A stretch of 64,000 nucleotides of DNA from positions 63,616,049 to 63,680,048 of the forward strand of contig NC_092560.1 in assembly GCF_037038585.1 (NCBI RefSeq). Direction: 5' to 3'. Below the pieces are notes generated by a model. It saw only the letters and a program-made list of their open reading frames with translations, made no database searches and was not told where the DNA came from. The position numbers and the translations under genes were made by a program. The DNA is from Patagioenas fasciata. Lineage: Eukaryota; Chordata; Aves; Columbiformes; Columbidae. This document shows, one piece after another, positions 13,774-26,729 of this stretch (the stretch's first letter is position 1; the number at the start of each line of letters is the position of its first letter).

Positions 13774-14974
13774 AGTCTACCAAGACAGCAATACAAGAGC
13801 TGAGATGTGTGGAAGACATATGAAGGGAACATATTTATATACTTTCCTCATATTTCCTTGCATGCACACAGAGAAGCTCAGGTAGCATGTGTACTCGTGT
13901 TACTCAGCAGGAAGATCCTGAAGGTGCTGGTTTCTCCTGGACGCTCTGCCACCCAGATGAAGCATCATCCTCATCAAGGTACTGGCTCTGACTAGATCTG
14001 TGAGGCTGCCTCCCACACCTGGACCCTTCACACCTGTAAGGTTGCTCTTTCCCAGCTCTTTCCCATGGTGTCAGCAGCTCCAAGGAGTGGAAAAACAAGG
14101 CTTTTGATTCACTTGATTCAGTGAGCATGAGGTGTCCCTCGAACACCCAAACCAAACCATACTGTCGCTAAAATATGGGGAGTTGTGTTTGAGTTCTGTG
14201 CAATTAACACTGAAGCCTGCAGCCTGCTCGATGGACTTAAACCCTCCTGACCAGGCTGGTGGACAGAGGGAGGCCTTGTATTATGTACCTGCTTGATCCC
14301 TGAAACCTCAAATTTTGATGTTTCCAAGCTTTCCCCAACAAGTCATTCTCCAAGCTTGAAAATTATCCAGATGTCTGAAGAGAGGAGATACAGGCAGCTT
14401 CTTTCCAGCTGACTGGCTGAGGATTTTAACTTTCTGGCCTACAATCAGCAGAGCATCTACCAGTTCAGGTGAAGCTGTAAGTGTGTCATCAGGATACCAT
14501 ATGCTTTGATAATTACTCTAGTGGGTATTAAAGTTAATCCTGTGCTGTGTAGATCACTTACAAAACACAATAACTGAACCAGAAATCCTTATGTGAGACA
14601 GTTATAAAATCAGTGGCTGACAGTGCCAGCACGTCTCTGACACGTCCGGCATAAGCTGGAACCCAAAATTCCTGCCTAGTGCAGCCGGTCAGGAATCCAA
14701 CTGCCCTGTGATTATGAAATCTGAGGCATGGCAGAACAGCTTATGTCAGATCTACTGTGTATCCATGAGTCTTAAACGAAGACTTGTGAATATAACCCAT
14801 GCCCTTCCTGGCTTGTGAGAAGGGTCATGAGCAACTGGCGAAATTTCAGACCAAAATAGCCAATGCATCATTTACAGGACTCAGATCATCTTCCTTTAAA
14901 GACCAGACACCCATCCCAGATGCACTGGTCCTACCCACCTATATTCATTCCCAGCATGAAATCTCCCGTTCTGC

Positions 14975-15011
14975 AGAAAGCCTAGCAAAAAAAAAACATG
15001 CTAGGCTTTCT
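14975..15011. repeat. 13-bp perfect inverted repeat (hairpin)
   Basis: The left arm AGAAAGCCTAGCA (14975-14987) is an exact reverse complement of the right arm (14999-15011), separated by an 11-base A-rich loop. The stem extends by CTG/CAG after a one-base bulge. Function is unknown. The stem is short for a microRNA precursor. Confidence 0.8.
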
Positions 15012-16932
15012 CAGCCTTGGCTCAAGACAGGACACAAAGCTAAAGTCATCTTTACAGGTATGATGGAGAGGTAAAGTTATCCATCCTCCTCATCCTACTG
15101 TTCTTCTTTGCTACGTCCCTGCAGTGGCCAACATGTTTTAGCAATAAGTTTTTGCAATATGTTTACCATACAAGTGGTGAAAGTCCTGAGAACTATGCTA
15201 AAATAATTTCAGTCTTTCCCAATAGGAGAAATTCAGTGAACTAAATAATAATGGGAAACAGCACATCCTCATACCACCTCACTTGGAGCACTATTTTCTC
15301 TGTGTTTTCCTATGTCTTTGTATCATACTGCATAAATGTGATATAGAAGCTGGACGCTAACACTGGATAACCATCAGCACTAAGTATCAACACCAAATAC
15401 TATCACCTGTTGCCATCACAGCTGTCTAGTTCTTGGAAAATACTGGTTTAAAAGTAAAAAATTCTTATAGCCCAGTAACAATGCTTCAAGGTAGTCTTAT
15501 CCATCCTGAATCATTTGCATGCATAAAATTATTATGTTTGCCTGAAGATTTCCAAGTAGCTGCCTCCACTGTGCTGGATTCACCATGTGCTCCAAAAGCA
15601 GTATTCATGAATAACCCTTTCTGTATTCCTAATTAGAAACAAAAACCTTTCTGTTCTTTCAGATGAGAATTTCAGGTTTTACGAGATATCAAACAGTCCC
15701 GACACTGAAGTAGCACAAGATGTTAGGAGGATATTAAGCCTATCCACACTGTAATCAAAAATTCTTGTTACAATAAGATATTTTACAGAAATCATTTATC
15801 ATCAAGCAAAGAATAAAAAAAAAAAAAACAAACCCACAGCATAACAGAACCTAAGAATTCAGACACATTATGAGATTTACTGGATACCACAAGACAGAAC
15901 AGACTTCACCTTACAATAAGCTATCCTAGAGCCATAGGTGGCAAAGGCCAGGCCCAGACTGTGGAGAAGGTGAGGAGATGGTTAAAGGATGCAGTGGCCT
16001 TTGGGATCAGGCAGAGCAGGTGCATCATCCCACTGGTGCAGCCTGCCTTGAAGTGGGTTGAGCTCACCTTCTGACAAGCATCAGTGCTCATGCAGGAGCC
16101 AGTAAGGAACTACATTTAAAATTTCCATCCCAGGTTACATACAATGGCTCCTCCTGTACATCAAGCCTTACCTAGCAAGGAAGAGATCCACACAATATGC
16201 TCCCAAGGAAGTAGACCTCTGTTCTTAATATCACAAGAGGGATGCAATTCCCAATTTCCTATATGGTTTCAAGATTTTTTTTTCTTCTCTTTCATATGCA
16301 AAAAGTGGTTGGAACAGGGTTACAATTTTCTATCGATCTTTGTTTTTGCCTCACAGTCTTTTTATCCATGTTTCCTACCAGTGTTATTTCCACTAGCCTT
16401 TATTATTTTAATCAGTCTCATTATCCTATTCATTAGACTTTAAGTAGAGGAAATTCTCAGTGACTTGAGTTACAGTGCCACTAAGACTAAATAGCTATTA
16501 ATATGTTTAATCTTAATGAGCCCTAAAAACCAGTCAAATCAAGATTAAAGCCACAGCAAACAGACAAATTAGCAGAAACATTGAAATCAAATGGCCATTT
16601 TGGTTAGACTGTCAAACTAAGATGGTGGGGAATAAATCTTCATAGATCCTTAAAGAGGAAGTTAAAAGAGGTAGCTATTTAGGTAGTAACAAATTGTATG
16701 AGCACATTTTTGCCTGCAGCAATAAAATCAAATTTCAGTTGGATGTACATTTTAGTGCTGGAACCAAATTACTGTTTATGTCTAGATCACAATCTCCAGA
16801 ACAATTAAGACTTCCTCCCTACATTTGTGTCATATGAAGGCTAATCTCTTTTAGTCTACCTCCCCACAGAAATTACAGCATTCAACAGGGCAATCTTTGA
16901 GGGAAATGTCTATCAGCTTGCTCCCCCCAGAG

Positions 16933-17017
16933 GTATATGTATATGTATATGTATATGCATATGTATATGTATATGTATATGTAAATACACACGTATATAT
17001 ATTTATATATCTATATC
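16933..17017. repeat. (TATATG)n microsatellite with AT-rich tail
   Basis: About eight copies of TATATG, one carrying a C (GCATATG), followed by TA-rich sequence to about 17017. Confidence 0.95.
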
Positions 17018-17917
17018 TGACAGCTTAATTTCTCTGGAACTCTTCACAAAATGGGACACAAAGATTCCAGTCTGAGATTTAGGCTATAGAAATTTAAGTG
17101 TTCAACCTTCCTCCCTGGGTAAGGTTTTTTGCAGGAATTAACTGGCACAGGGCAGCATCAAGCCATTTAGTTTTATCAGCCTACCCAAGGCAATTTGCAG
17201 TCCTGAAAGGTTAGGCCGTCACAGCACCCTTTGGCCCTCATCTGGCCTCCCCACGGCATCTCTGCTGGAGGCTCCAGGCAGTGGGAACCGTGCCTTGGAT
17301 TTGAACAAAGAGTACACAATCCAGGAAGTATGGTACATGTTGCTGAGCCAGAAATTTCCTTAAAATAGTACCTGTGATTACAATCAATATTCTCATAGCA
17401 ATGGAAAGCAATGTGCGAGGCCATTTCTGAACCCTTCTCTCTGGAACAGGCCGTCAGAGCATGTCTTTGGTATTACCATCATCTGGTACAGTTTCTAAAA
17501 AGCTGTAAAGAGAAAAACGATCTCTGAAGGTGAGCAGAGCACAGAGACACAGCAGCAAGAACAGCTCAGCCCAAGTCTGGACCATTGCAATAGTACAAGG
17601 CACGTGGGAATGGAAAATTACTTGCATTCCCTGCTACCAGGCTTCTCAGGAGGGTTGAAAAGATAGGTTTTCATCTTCAGGATTTTACTGTTTCTCTTTC
17701 ATGGAAAGGATCTGAAAAAGTAGCTGTATAATCATCAGGAGGCATTATATGTGAAGGTATACAAAACATTTTGATATTCAGCCTCAGATTTCAACTTCCT
17801 AACCCATCTGAGAGATATGTCCCAGGAAAATAAAAAAAAAAAAAAAAAAAGTTAATACCCAGGAAGGAAAATGAGAAAGGAGCCACAGGAATTTTCAGTG
17901 AGACCTTGTTGGAGCTC

Positions 17918-18260
17918 TCATAGAAAGGTTTGGGATGGAAGGGACCTCTGAAGATCATCTAGTCCGATCTCTCCTACCATGGGCAGGGACATATTTCGCT
18001 AGGTCAGGTTGCTCAGAGCACTGTCCAACCTGGCCTTGAATGCTTCCAGTGCTGGGGCACCTAAAGCCTCTCTGAGCAATGTTTTCCACTGCCTCATCAC
18101 GTTCATTGTAAAAAAAAAAATCTTCCATATGTCCAATCTAAATCTAACCTCTTTCAGCTTAAAATTGTCAGTCCTTGTCCTTTCACTAAAGGCCCTGGTA
18201 AAAAATCTCTGTCTTTCTTACACGCTCACTGTTCTGGCTGAAGAGCCTCTCAGCCACTCC
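17918..18260 (-). mobile_element. CR1 LINE 3' fragment, minus strand
   Basis: The reverse complement of a CR1 3' end. It opens on the + strand with TCATAGAAAGGTTTGGGATGG and continues through the usual ATCATCTAGTCC segment and CR1 C-terminal ORF2 region (...CTGGCCTTGAATGCTTCCAG...). It is diverged and contains an A-run at 18109-18119, suggesting an old copy. The distal boundary is uncertain by tens of bases. Confidence 0.9.
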
Positions 18261-21200
18261 AGTTTTGCCACTGCCTAGACAGCCCTTAGATTTTACTGAG
18301 GATATAATTATTCCCCTCCTAGCTACAACTCCTCTCCTGCATAGATATGACTATGTATGACCTACCCTACTCATGCACCACCCCAAAAGCAATCCAAGCT
18401 GTGATTCATATCCTTTCCCAGGGGCTCCTTAAAAATTCCTGCCCATGCTTGCCATGGGAACCCTGCTTGTCTTCAGGCCACAAAAAAGTGCTTCGACGCT
18501 GTGCATTTTTAAAGGGTATCCCTGCCCAACTTTCCAAAACAATAGTAATTGTGGAAGAGCTTCTAACAACATTCACTTCATGAGGGCTACTTCACGAGAA
18601 AAATAGTTTGGCAAAAATAAGCACCAAGTGGAAAACAGATGCTAAAACTGGTTGGTCAGCTCCTCAACGATCTACGGCTCCACTAAAAAGTGCACACAGA
18701 CGTTATGGTCAACCGCCTGCCTAGTAACACTGGGTTTCTGTATCAGCCCCATGTAGCCAGCTGCACCAGGATTTTCTATCACTTGTTAAATCAGAGAGCA
18801 AATTTGTCATTATCAATGCAAAAACAGACAGTATCCTGGTTTAGTTACACAGGAAATCTACTGGTGACTGAGACCTCTTTCTCCAGCTTGTTGAAAAGTT
18901 ACCAGTGAAGATTCAACAAGCTTACTCATTTTCAATGAACTGCTCCCCACACACGGATATCAATGGGGGATTTTTGAGTAGGCCTAGAATTTCATTACTC
19001 TGTGCAGATTATTTCAGAGAAGTTAAATAACTCTTAAAAGGTAGTACAGCCTGCTAGCGTTCCTCTTCTCCAACTCTTGCTCCATTCAGTTGAGTTTTGC
19101 GTACGGAGGAAAGTGATTCAGAAATGAATCATTTTCTGTGGTTGCTGGTGCTGGAAAAACATCAGTGAAATTACTACCACATCAAGCAGAAAGCACATAC
19201 CACCCACAGATGCAGGCAGAGGAAAAGCACTTGTCTCTGGTGGAGTTCCTGGTATAGGACTTCACAGACCTGTAGTATAGATCCCACATGGTGAAGCCAT
19301 CTACAGTGGCCAGCCTAGTTTTACCCTCATTTGAAGAAGGGAAAATATCCAGCTGACCTGTCAGTAAGTCAAATCTCTTTGACATCCACTTACCCATGTA
19401 GGCAGGACTCTTTAATGAAGTTATGTAGCATATACCTTCTTAGAAACACTGTTTTACTTACATCCTTCTGCATAAATTAAATAAAATGCAATGCAAATAC
19501 TTCCTACGTTACCCCATATATAACCAAAATATAACTTACTATTTGAAGACCCAATTTAAGGCCTTGTACTCAGTATATATTAGAACATACAGTTCTGTAT
19601 ATTTATATAATTTTCTTGATTCACAGATGAGTGTCAAAATTTAGAAATGTTATTTTCAGTGAAAATAGAAACAGACAGACAATTTCATGTTGATCTGTAG
19701 AAGACAAGAAGATTTTCAGGACTGTTTCAAGAATTATCAGAGAATTAATTGAATTTGCCATATTCCCATAGTTAAGGAGTTTGGGGCAGAACTGCAGTTC
19801 CCACTGGCTGCTCAGTAACCAGGGTAACTGCACTGTTCATGCAAGCAGAAGATCCTACATTTCTATAGAAACAGATACAAGGAAGGAGTGGATGCAGGCC
19901 CTGACAGGTCTCTACAGATATCCAGTCCTAAGAAATGACACAACAATCAGCAGCTAGAGCTGATGAGGTAATAAAATCTACAATAGTGCTGTACTTGCAA
20001 ACACAGAGTGGACAGAGTGGGGACACCATGGGAGAAGGACTTAGCTCACACAGGTCTTACATATATCTTTGCTTCCCAAGCTATACTTGACTGGGGACTT
20101 AGGGAATTAATTTACTCCACTGTAGATTTCATGGAGTTGCCTTTTGTCTCAGTTCTTTCTTTAGCTTTGTTTGTTATCTACCATCTGTCTCTTCAGCTTT
20201 TTTCTTCTGGATCTGATTGATGTGGTTGTTACCAGAAAACTTCTTCATTCCATGATGGGAATTTGCACAATTATCCACATTATTTACTTAGGGAATTCCC
20301 AAAATAAAAGTATCAGACTGATATTGACTAAGTTTATGTAAGCCTCTAATAACTCCACTGATTTGAGAATTTGTCTGGATTTACGTTGGTATGAGTAAGA
20401 TAAAATTCTGGCCCAGACCTTCTATTTCTTCACTTCTGAATTCACCAGTCACGCAATCCTGGATGCTAATAGTTTGACTAAAACCAGAGACAGGCTTTTT
20501 CACAGAGGCTGGCACTCCATGGTCTTTTCCAGCTACGGAACATCAGTTGTCCGTCCCAGGAAACTCCTGTTGACTGAAGCAATTTAAACCTCTAGTCTAA
20601 ATTCCAATTAGTAACTTAAAGCTTTTACTAAAGTGCTGTCAGAATTTAGAACAAGTTCTAAAGGCATGAGAAACTTCAAAATCAGCAAACTACTACTTGC
20701 TTGATCTCCATTTCACATTCGTAAACTAATACAGCTATACACTTGCAGTAAGTTATTGCAGTGTCCTCCCATTAGATGAGCACTTACACACTCCAGTGGG
20801 ATATAAAGTGTCTTTGCTGTAAGTAAGAACTGGGTAATCTATATTTAGCATTTATTTTGCTGCTTATTGTCAATAATTCTCTGCAGTGTAGTGATTTCAT
20901 CTTGTGGATGAGATGCATGTGGTTGTTGATTGGCTTCTGCTATTGGGACTTTTGTCCTCTGACAGCTCTGCCTGTCTCAGGGCACGCCACCCTGGCAGCA
21001 GCACTGTGAATATCCAACACAAGCCTTGCCTTGCGGTTCATTGTCACACACAGTTCCCCCGGGGCAGCAGCAATTTTCCTGCAGCAACGACCACAGACAT
21101 CAAGTGCTTTCGTGTTATAGTTCACTATGTGTAGCAAACCCAGTAACACTGCACAATCAAATGCCACCAAAGCCAATGGGAGCATCATCAGGCTTTAGGT

Positions 21201-24200
21201 CAACAGAGTTTGGGTAGCAGTTCGTTCATCCCACTGCATTGTGTAAGGCATCGTGGTTACACATTCCTGGTGCACTGGGTGCCAGTTCCTGTAAGAAAAA
21301 AAGAATTCTCCCTGGTGATATATTCAAAACACTTTGAAATCGGTGGAAAATCAGTGAGACCTGGCAAATTTTACTTTAGCTGACTGGCACAGCCATCTTC
21401 AGAGTCTAAATCAAGAAATATACTGTAGCTGAAACTATCTAAACCCAGATCCATCAACAGAGTAATATCATTTTTAGCTTGCTGCCTGAGGGCACATAAC
21501 TGACATTTTGTATATATAAAGTATTGGCGTCCCTCATATGCCAAAGTTTAAACCACAGAAAGAATCTTCTGGCAGATTCTAACAGAAGCTTCCCAGGGGC
21601 AGCTGAAACAGTCTATTATCTGTGCATGCCTGTGTTGACTAAAAGTTACACATAGGCTGCACTCTACCATCCAGCAAGCCAAGGCACAATGCCAGCTTTA
21701 TCCCAGCAGTGCTCCAGAGCAGGAGCTCCCACCAGCATCAGGCTGCATTCCCATGTGTCAAGAGCTGCACTCTGCAAAACCCAGTGCGAGCTGCATGCGG
21801 AGCACCCCACGTCCCTCACCACAACTTTGGAAGGTCACCACACCACACTGGCCACTTGGTGAAAGGAACTACCATGTACAGAGACAGGAGGATGCCATTT
21901 GGGGTCACCTAGGAAATTATTTTAAAGGGTTAGGGACTAGAAAAGGGTGGGAAGTTCAGAAGCAGCTTGCACAGAAAATACCAACAAGTCTGTTGCTAAT
22001 CTCTGACATCAGATTCTTTTTTTCACTGCAAGACAGCGCAAAGGACTAGAAGAAGGGGAAATTTTCATTTATACTGATTTCTTAGGGCTGCTTGAATGAA
22101 CTTCCTTTAGTCTTTCTTTGTTTCTCAAATCCTCACTTTACTTGTAAAACTAGGATGCAAATAATAAAAGCTACCAGAGAGAGCAGTGTTTATCTTCGTG
22201 TTGGTTTTTATAGAAAGAGCTTGAAAGTCTGTTGGCAGTAGTATGTTTAGCAATTTTAATTATGACAAAACTAAGTCAATGTAGTGGGTCATTTTGGTTC
22301 TTCCATTTACCATCTCAGGAGATAAAAGGAGCAGAAATTTTCTCTTTAAGTAAGCCTTTCTCCCCAACTTCAATTTTAACATTTTAGAACAAATGGATAT
22401 GTGTTATTGAAACAAGAGCTTATATTAAGGTTTTTCTTCTGTATAACTTAGTAAGTCACACTAAAGCCCTCACTACAATTCTTACAGCATTAAAAAAATA
22501 AATCAGGGTAATTGTAATTTAGATCCATTGTAGGTTTTATTTTTATTTTCAGTCAGGCTTATTGTCAAGAAAGGTTTGCAACCACATAACTCATTCTTCT
22601 ATCCTTGGCTCACAATCACAATCAGTGACTGCAGGTAAAGCAGTTAAGCTTGTGCAAACCTAAACCATATTCAAGGGGCAAAAAGTAACACTTATTTATG
22701 GCTGTGCTTGGCTCCCTTTCTGCAGTATTTACCAGATCATGCTTCTCTGTAGAGATCTTGTTTCAAATTTTATGAGAAATTGGCACTGAGAAATTCCTAC
22801 CTCACCTACCAGATTTCCATATTCTGGTCAAACACTGTGGGAGAGTCTGGTAACTTTTTCTATAGGTGTGCATACTCATGTGCAGTGATACACCTAGCTA
22901 GGATGGCCAGTATTTTTCTTACTGTTCAAAGCTATGATTCTGTTTTCTGGCTGTTCCAGTATTACATAGCTGCTGCCCTTCCTCCGCAAACATTAAGTTC
23001 ATCTTGAGGGTAGTCTCAAGTGGTTGACCTATAACAAAGTAAACACATGTAGTTCAATCACATGAGCTCAACGCATGCTTGTGTGAGGCTGCTTGACAGT
23101 CTGGGGCCTGTGAAAGCAAATGTGTAGCTGCAGCAATGCAGGCTGCTCCAGAGGGGAACAGTTTATACAAACGCAAAGCAGAGTTTAGATTTATATCCTC
23201 TGGTACGGCAATTTTGCAACCTTGGCCAAGATCACTCACCTCATGGAGCTTCATTTCACAGCCTCCAGGGTGGTGAAAACTGCACTGCCTGCGCACCAGA
23301 GCACTTCCCCCTGACTGTCACCAGTCTGCCTGGACATTTCCCTCTTTAGGAACTGTTCTGGGCTGTTTTGTGTTCTAGCCAGGCTCTCTGCAGCACCGAG
23401 GTTGGGCACAGCAGAGAAGGAAGAAAGAAAAGCTTGAGTGACTGATCAGAGCATCACCACCCTTCTCCCACAGTGATGGAGAGGCCATCTCCCAGGGTTC
23501 AATAGGAAGCATGCAAGTGTAGTTTTACCTCTCCCTACAAATACATTGGCTCAGAAGCAAAACCACTCACAGATATGAGAAACTGTAGAGGAAAGGATCC
23601 ATGAGCCCCAGTAACATTTCTGTAACTAGGTTGGACATCCTCTGCCTGGTGCAGCTTGATCCTGTGCTCCAGTCCCACTCCACATCCATTCCAGCTGCAC
23701 TGCCCATGTGTCCCTTTATCCCTCCACACCACGCAACCCCTTTCAACCATCTCCCTTCCCACCTTCCAGCCAAGGAGTTCCCAGACTGCCTTTCCCCACC
23801 CCAAGGGGACTGAAACAGAACAAACATGGTATTTGCAGCCATGGTGCGTCTCTCTCTGCCTGATCATCCTCTTACACATTTTCTCTCTGTCTGTGTCCAT
23901 TTGCAGCATTTGGGCCATATTTCAAAACTCAGCAGTTAGTTTTCATATTTTTTGGTGCTTTTAACCTATAAAAGGAAAAAAATCTTGCCCTCCCCATCAT
24001 GTCAACAGCTGAAAATACAAAATCCAAATTGTGCCTGCATCCAATTAAGAGACAAATTTTCAGGCACCAACTCACCCTGTCATGAGAAGGACAGAAGTCA
24101 CTGTATGCAGAGGCAACATGGTGTCTATCAACCCCAGACTTTGGCTGCAGATAAGGATTTACTCCAACATAGTTGCAAATAGAGGTGTAAATTACTCATT

Positions 24201-24297
24201 GCAAAACTAACTCCAAATTTCTGTATGGCAAAAATGCCATACTTGATCAAGTCAGGTTAAAAGCTTAGCCCTGTTAATTTAACCTCTGCGTATCTGT
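18261..24297. other. Gene-free intergenic DNA
   Basis: No gene, LTR or CR1 copy recognised in about 6 kb. The longest open frame (127 codons on the minus strand at 23535-23918) overlaps open frames on both strands in a GC-richer stretch and shows no domain, so I read it as chance. Confidence 0.5.
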
Positions 24298-25485
24298 CAC
24301 TCCAGTGTTCGAAAAGGGCAAGAAGGAGGATCTGAGTAACTATAGACTGGTCAGCCTCACCTCCATCCCTGGAAAGGTGATGGAACAACTTATCCTTGAT
24401 GCCATCTCAAGGCATATCAAGGAAAAGAGGGTCATTAGGGGCAGTCAGCATGGCTTCACCGAGGGGGATTCATGCTTCACCAACCTCATAGCCTTTTATG
24501 AGGGCATAACCAGGTGGACAGATGATGGCAAAGCGGTAGATGTGGTCTATCTTGATTTCAGTGAAGTATTTGACACAGTCTCCCACAACATCCTTGCTAC
24601 TGAGCTGAGGGAGTATGGTCTGACGATCGGGTAGTGAGGTGGACTGGGAACTGGCTGAAGCAAAGAAGCCAGAGAGTCGTGGTCAATGGGGCATAGTCCA
24701 GTTGGAGACCTGTATCTAGTGGAGTGCCTCAGGGGTCGGTACTGAGACCAGTACTATTCAATATATTCATCAATGATTTGGATGAGGGAATAGAGCGCAC
24801 TGTCAGCAAGTTTGCTGATGACACCAAACTGGGAGGAGTGGCTGACACGCCAGAAGGCTGTGCTGCCATCCAGAGAGACCTGGACAGGCTGGAGAGTTGG
24901 GCAGGGAAAAATTTAATGAAATATAACGAGGGCAAATGTCTTGCACCTACTCTGCCCTGGTGAGACCATGCCTGGAATATTGTGTCCAGTTCTGGGCCTC
25001 TTAGTTCAAGAAGAACGGGGAACTGCTGGAGAGAGTCCAGCGCAGGGCAACAAAGATGATGAAGGGAGTGGAGCATCTCCCTTATGAGGAAAGGCTGAGG
25101 GAGCTGGGTCTCTTTAGCTTGGAGAAGAGGAGACTGAGGGGCAGCTTCATTAACGTTTATAAATATGTAAAGGGTAAGTGTCACAAGGATGGAGCCAGGC
25201 TCTTCTTGGTGACAGCCAATGATAGGACAAGGGGAAATGGGTACAAACTGGAACACAAGAGATTCCACTTAAATATGAGAAAAAACTTCTTCACAGTGAG
25301 GGTGACAGAGCACTGTAACAGGCTGCCCAGGGTGGTTGTGGAGTGTCCTCCTCTGGAGACATTCAAAACTCACCTGGACACATTCCTCTGTAGCCTCATC
25401 CAGGTGTTCCTGCTCTGGCAGGGGGATTGGACTGGATGATCTTTCGAGTTGCCTTCCAATCCCTAACATTCTGTGATTCTGCGAT
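24298..25485 (+). mobile_element. CR1 LINE with reverse-transcriptase remnants and internal deletion
   Basis: A + strand CR1 copy beginning inside the ORF2 reverse transcriptase. The frame at 24305-24634 reads the RT palm start (VFEKGKKEDLSNYRLVSLTS), and 24724-24963 carries the catalytic block with FADD at 24811-24822. Around 24946-24955 the sequence jumps from the RT thumb region straight to a more distal part of ORF2, so an internal segment is missing. The C-terminal region (25056-25439) and the ATTCTGTGATTCTGCGA tail follow. Frame breaks between the RT blocks make it inactive. CR1 moves by target-primed reverse transcription and is the dominant avian LINE. Confidence 0.96.
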
Positions 25486-26675
25486 ATACTAAGTGATTAC
25501 TGGACCTTTAGTAAACTCAGAAGAGGAAAAGTTAGTAATTCATATTAAATAATTATTCTCTGCATGCAGAAACAGCTCTTTTCAGCATCTAGAATCATTA
25601 ATACATGTCACCAGTTGTCTGCAGAAGAGTTCTTTCTGGTTTATGGAGTTGATCAAAATGCAGATGTGAACTCTGCTCATTTCTGAACAGAGTGTCTCTT
25701 TACTTTACATTTCTCCTTCCCTTCCACTCAGTTTCACCACAATGTCAAACTACCATATTATGTTTGCTAGTGGTATAATATTTCAAATCTATCAGAAGTT
25801 AAGATTTCTGCTTATAAATTAATCTTAACTAATGCGTTTCTTAAATATTTTTTTCTGGCAACAAAACTTGATGTGAACCAATGGCTAACCACCACAGCCA
25901 ATATAAAGAAATCCATCTGCTCCAGCATGCTTTCCAGGGCCAGCATTCAAGGTCTGACTGGTAACTCCTAAAAGCAAATGTATTCTCTCACACACAAAAA
26001 TATTTTCTGCTAAATACATGCAAGCAGACAACATCCTAACAGCAGCAAGATTATCTAGTTCATCTTTTTCCCCTCTCTTGGTGTAGTGCCTAGTGTAAGA
26101 GAAGCCTGGACCATGACAAGCTCTCCTGTATGCATCCTGCATAGAGAACAGAGGTGATGCTGCCTCCCACGGTAGTGGGACATGGCAGCTTGTCTCATGC
26201 CCTTCAGGTGGTGTTTATTCCTGCTGTCAACAGCAGCAGCAGTGTGCTGACAGCATTACTAAAACTGTTTTGATCTTGTTGCAGAGTGAATAAACAAACT
26301 CACTGGATTGGGACCAGCTCTATACCTCTCCTCTTAACAAAATCCATCCTGCATCTCCCATGGTACTAGCCAGGCTCCCATCTGCACTCCTGTGTGTTTT
26401 TGGGGTGGAGGGAACACACATGCGAGTATGTGTGTTATTCTGGCACTTAAATGTGGAACATTCAACAATTCACTGGAAATGTAACTGTTGAATTTCTAGT
26501 AGTCTGGGCTCAATTGAGAGCTAAAGGTCAGTTTGCATCAGGTTTTGTATTTAATGAGTAAAACTTGAGTGCTCAAAAATGTGCCTTGTTGAAATGAAGG
26601 TACTTAGTCCAGTAGTTTATTGCAGAGTTGTGATGCTTTGAAAGCCTATAAGCAAAACAGTTACTGTCCTGTAAT

Positions 26676-26690
26676 ACAAAAAACGAAAAC

Positions 26691-26721
<31 letters not shown>

Positions 26722-26729
26722 AAAAACAC
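26676..26729. repeat. (AAAAC)n simple repeat
   Basis: An imperfect AAAAC array on the + strand ending in an A-run. Confidence 0.9.

Larger units (their letters stand above)
13774..17917. other. Gene-free intergenic DNA
   Basis: No gene seen. It holds a short perfect hairpin (14975-15011), a TATATG microsatellite (16933-16983) and an A20-type tract at about 17831-17850. The open frames are short and lack recognisable domains. Confidence 0.55.
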
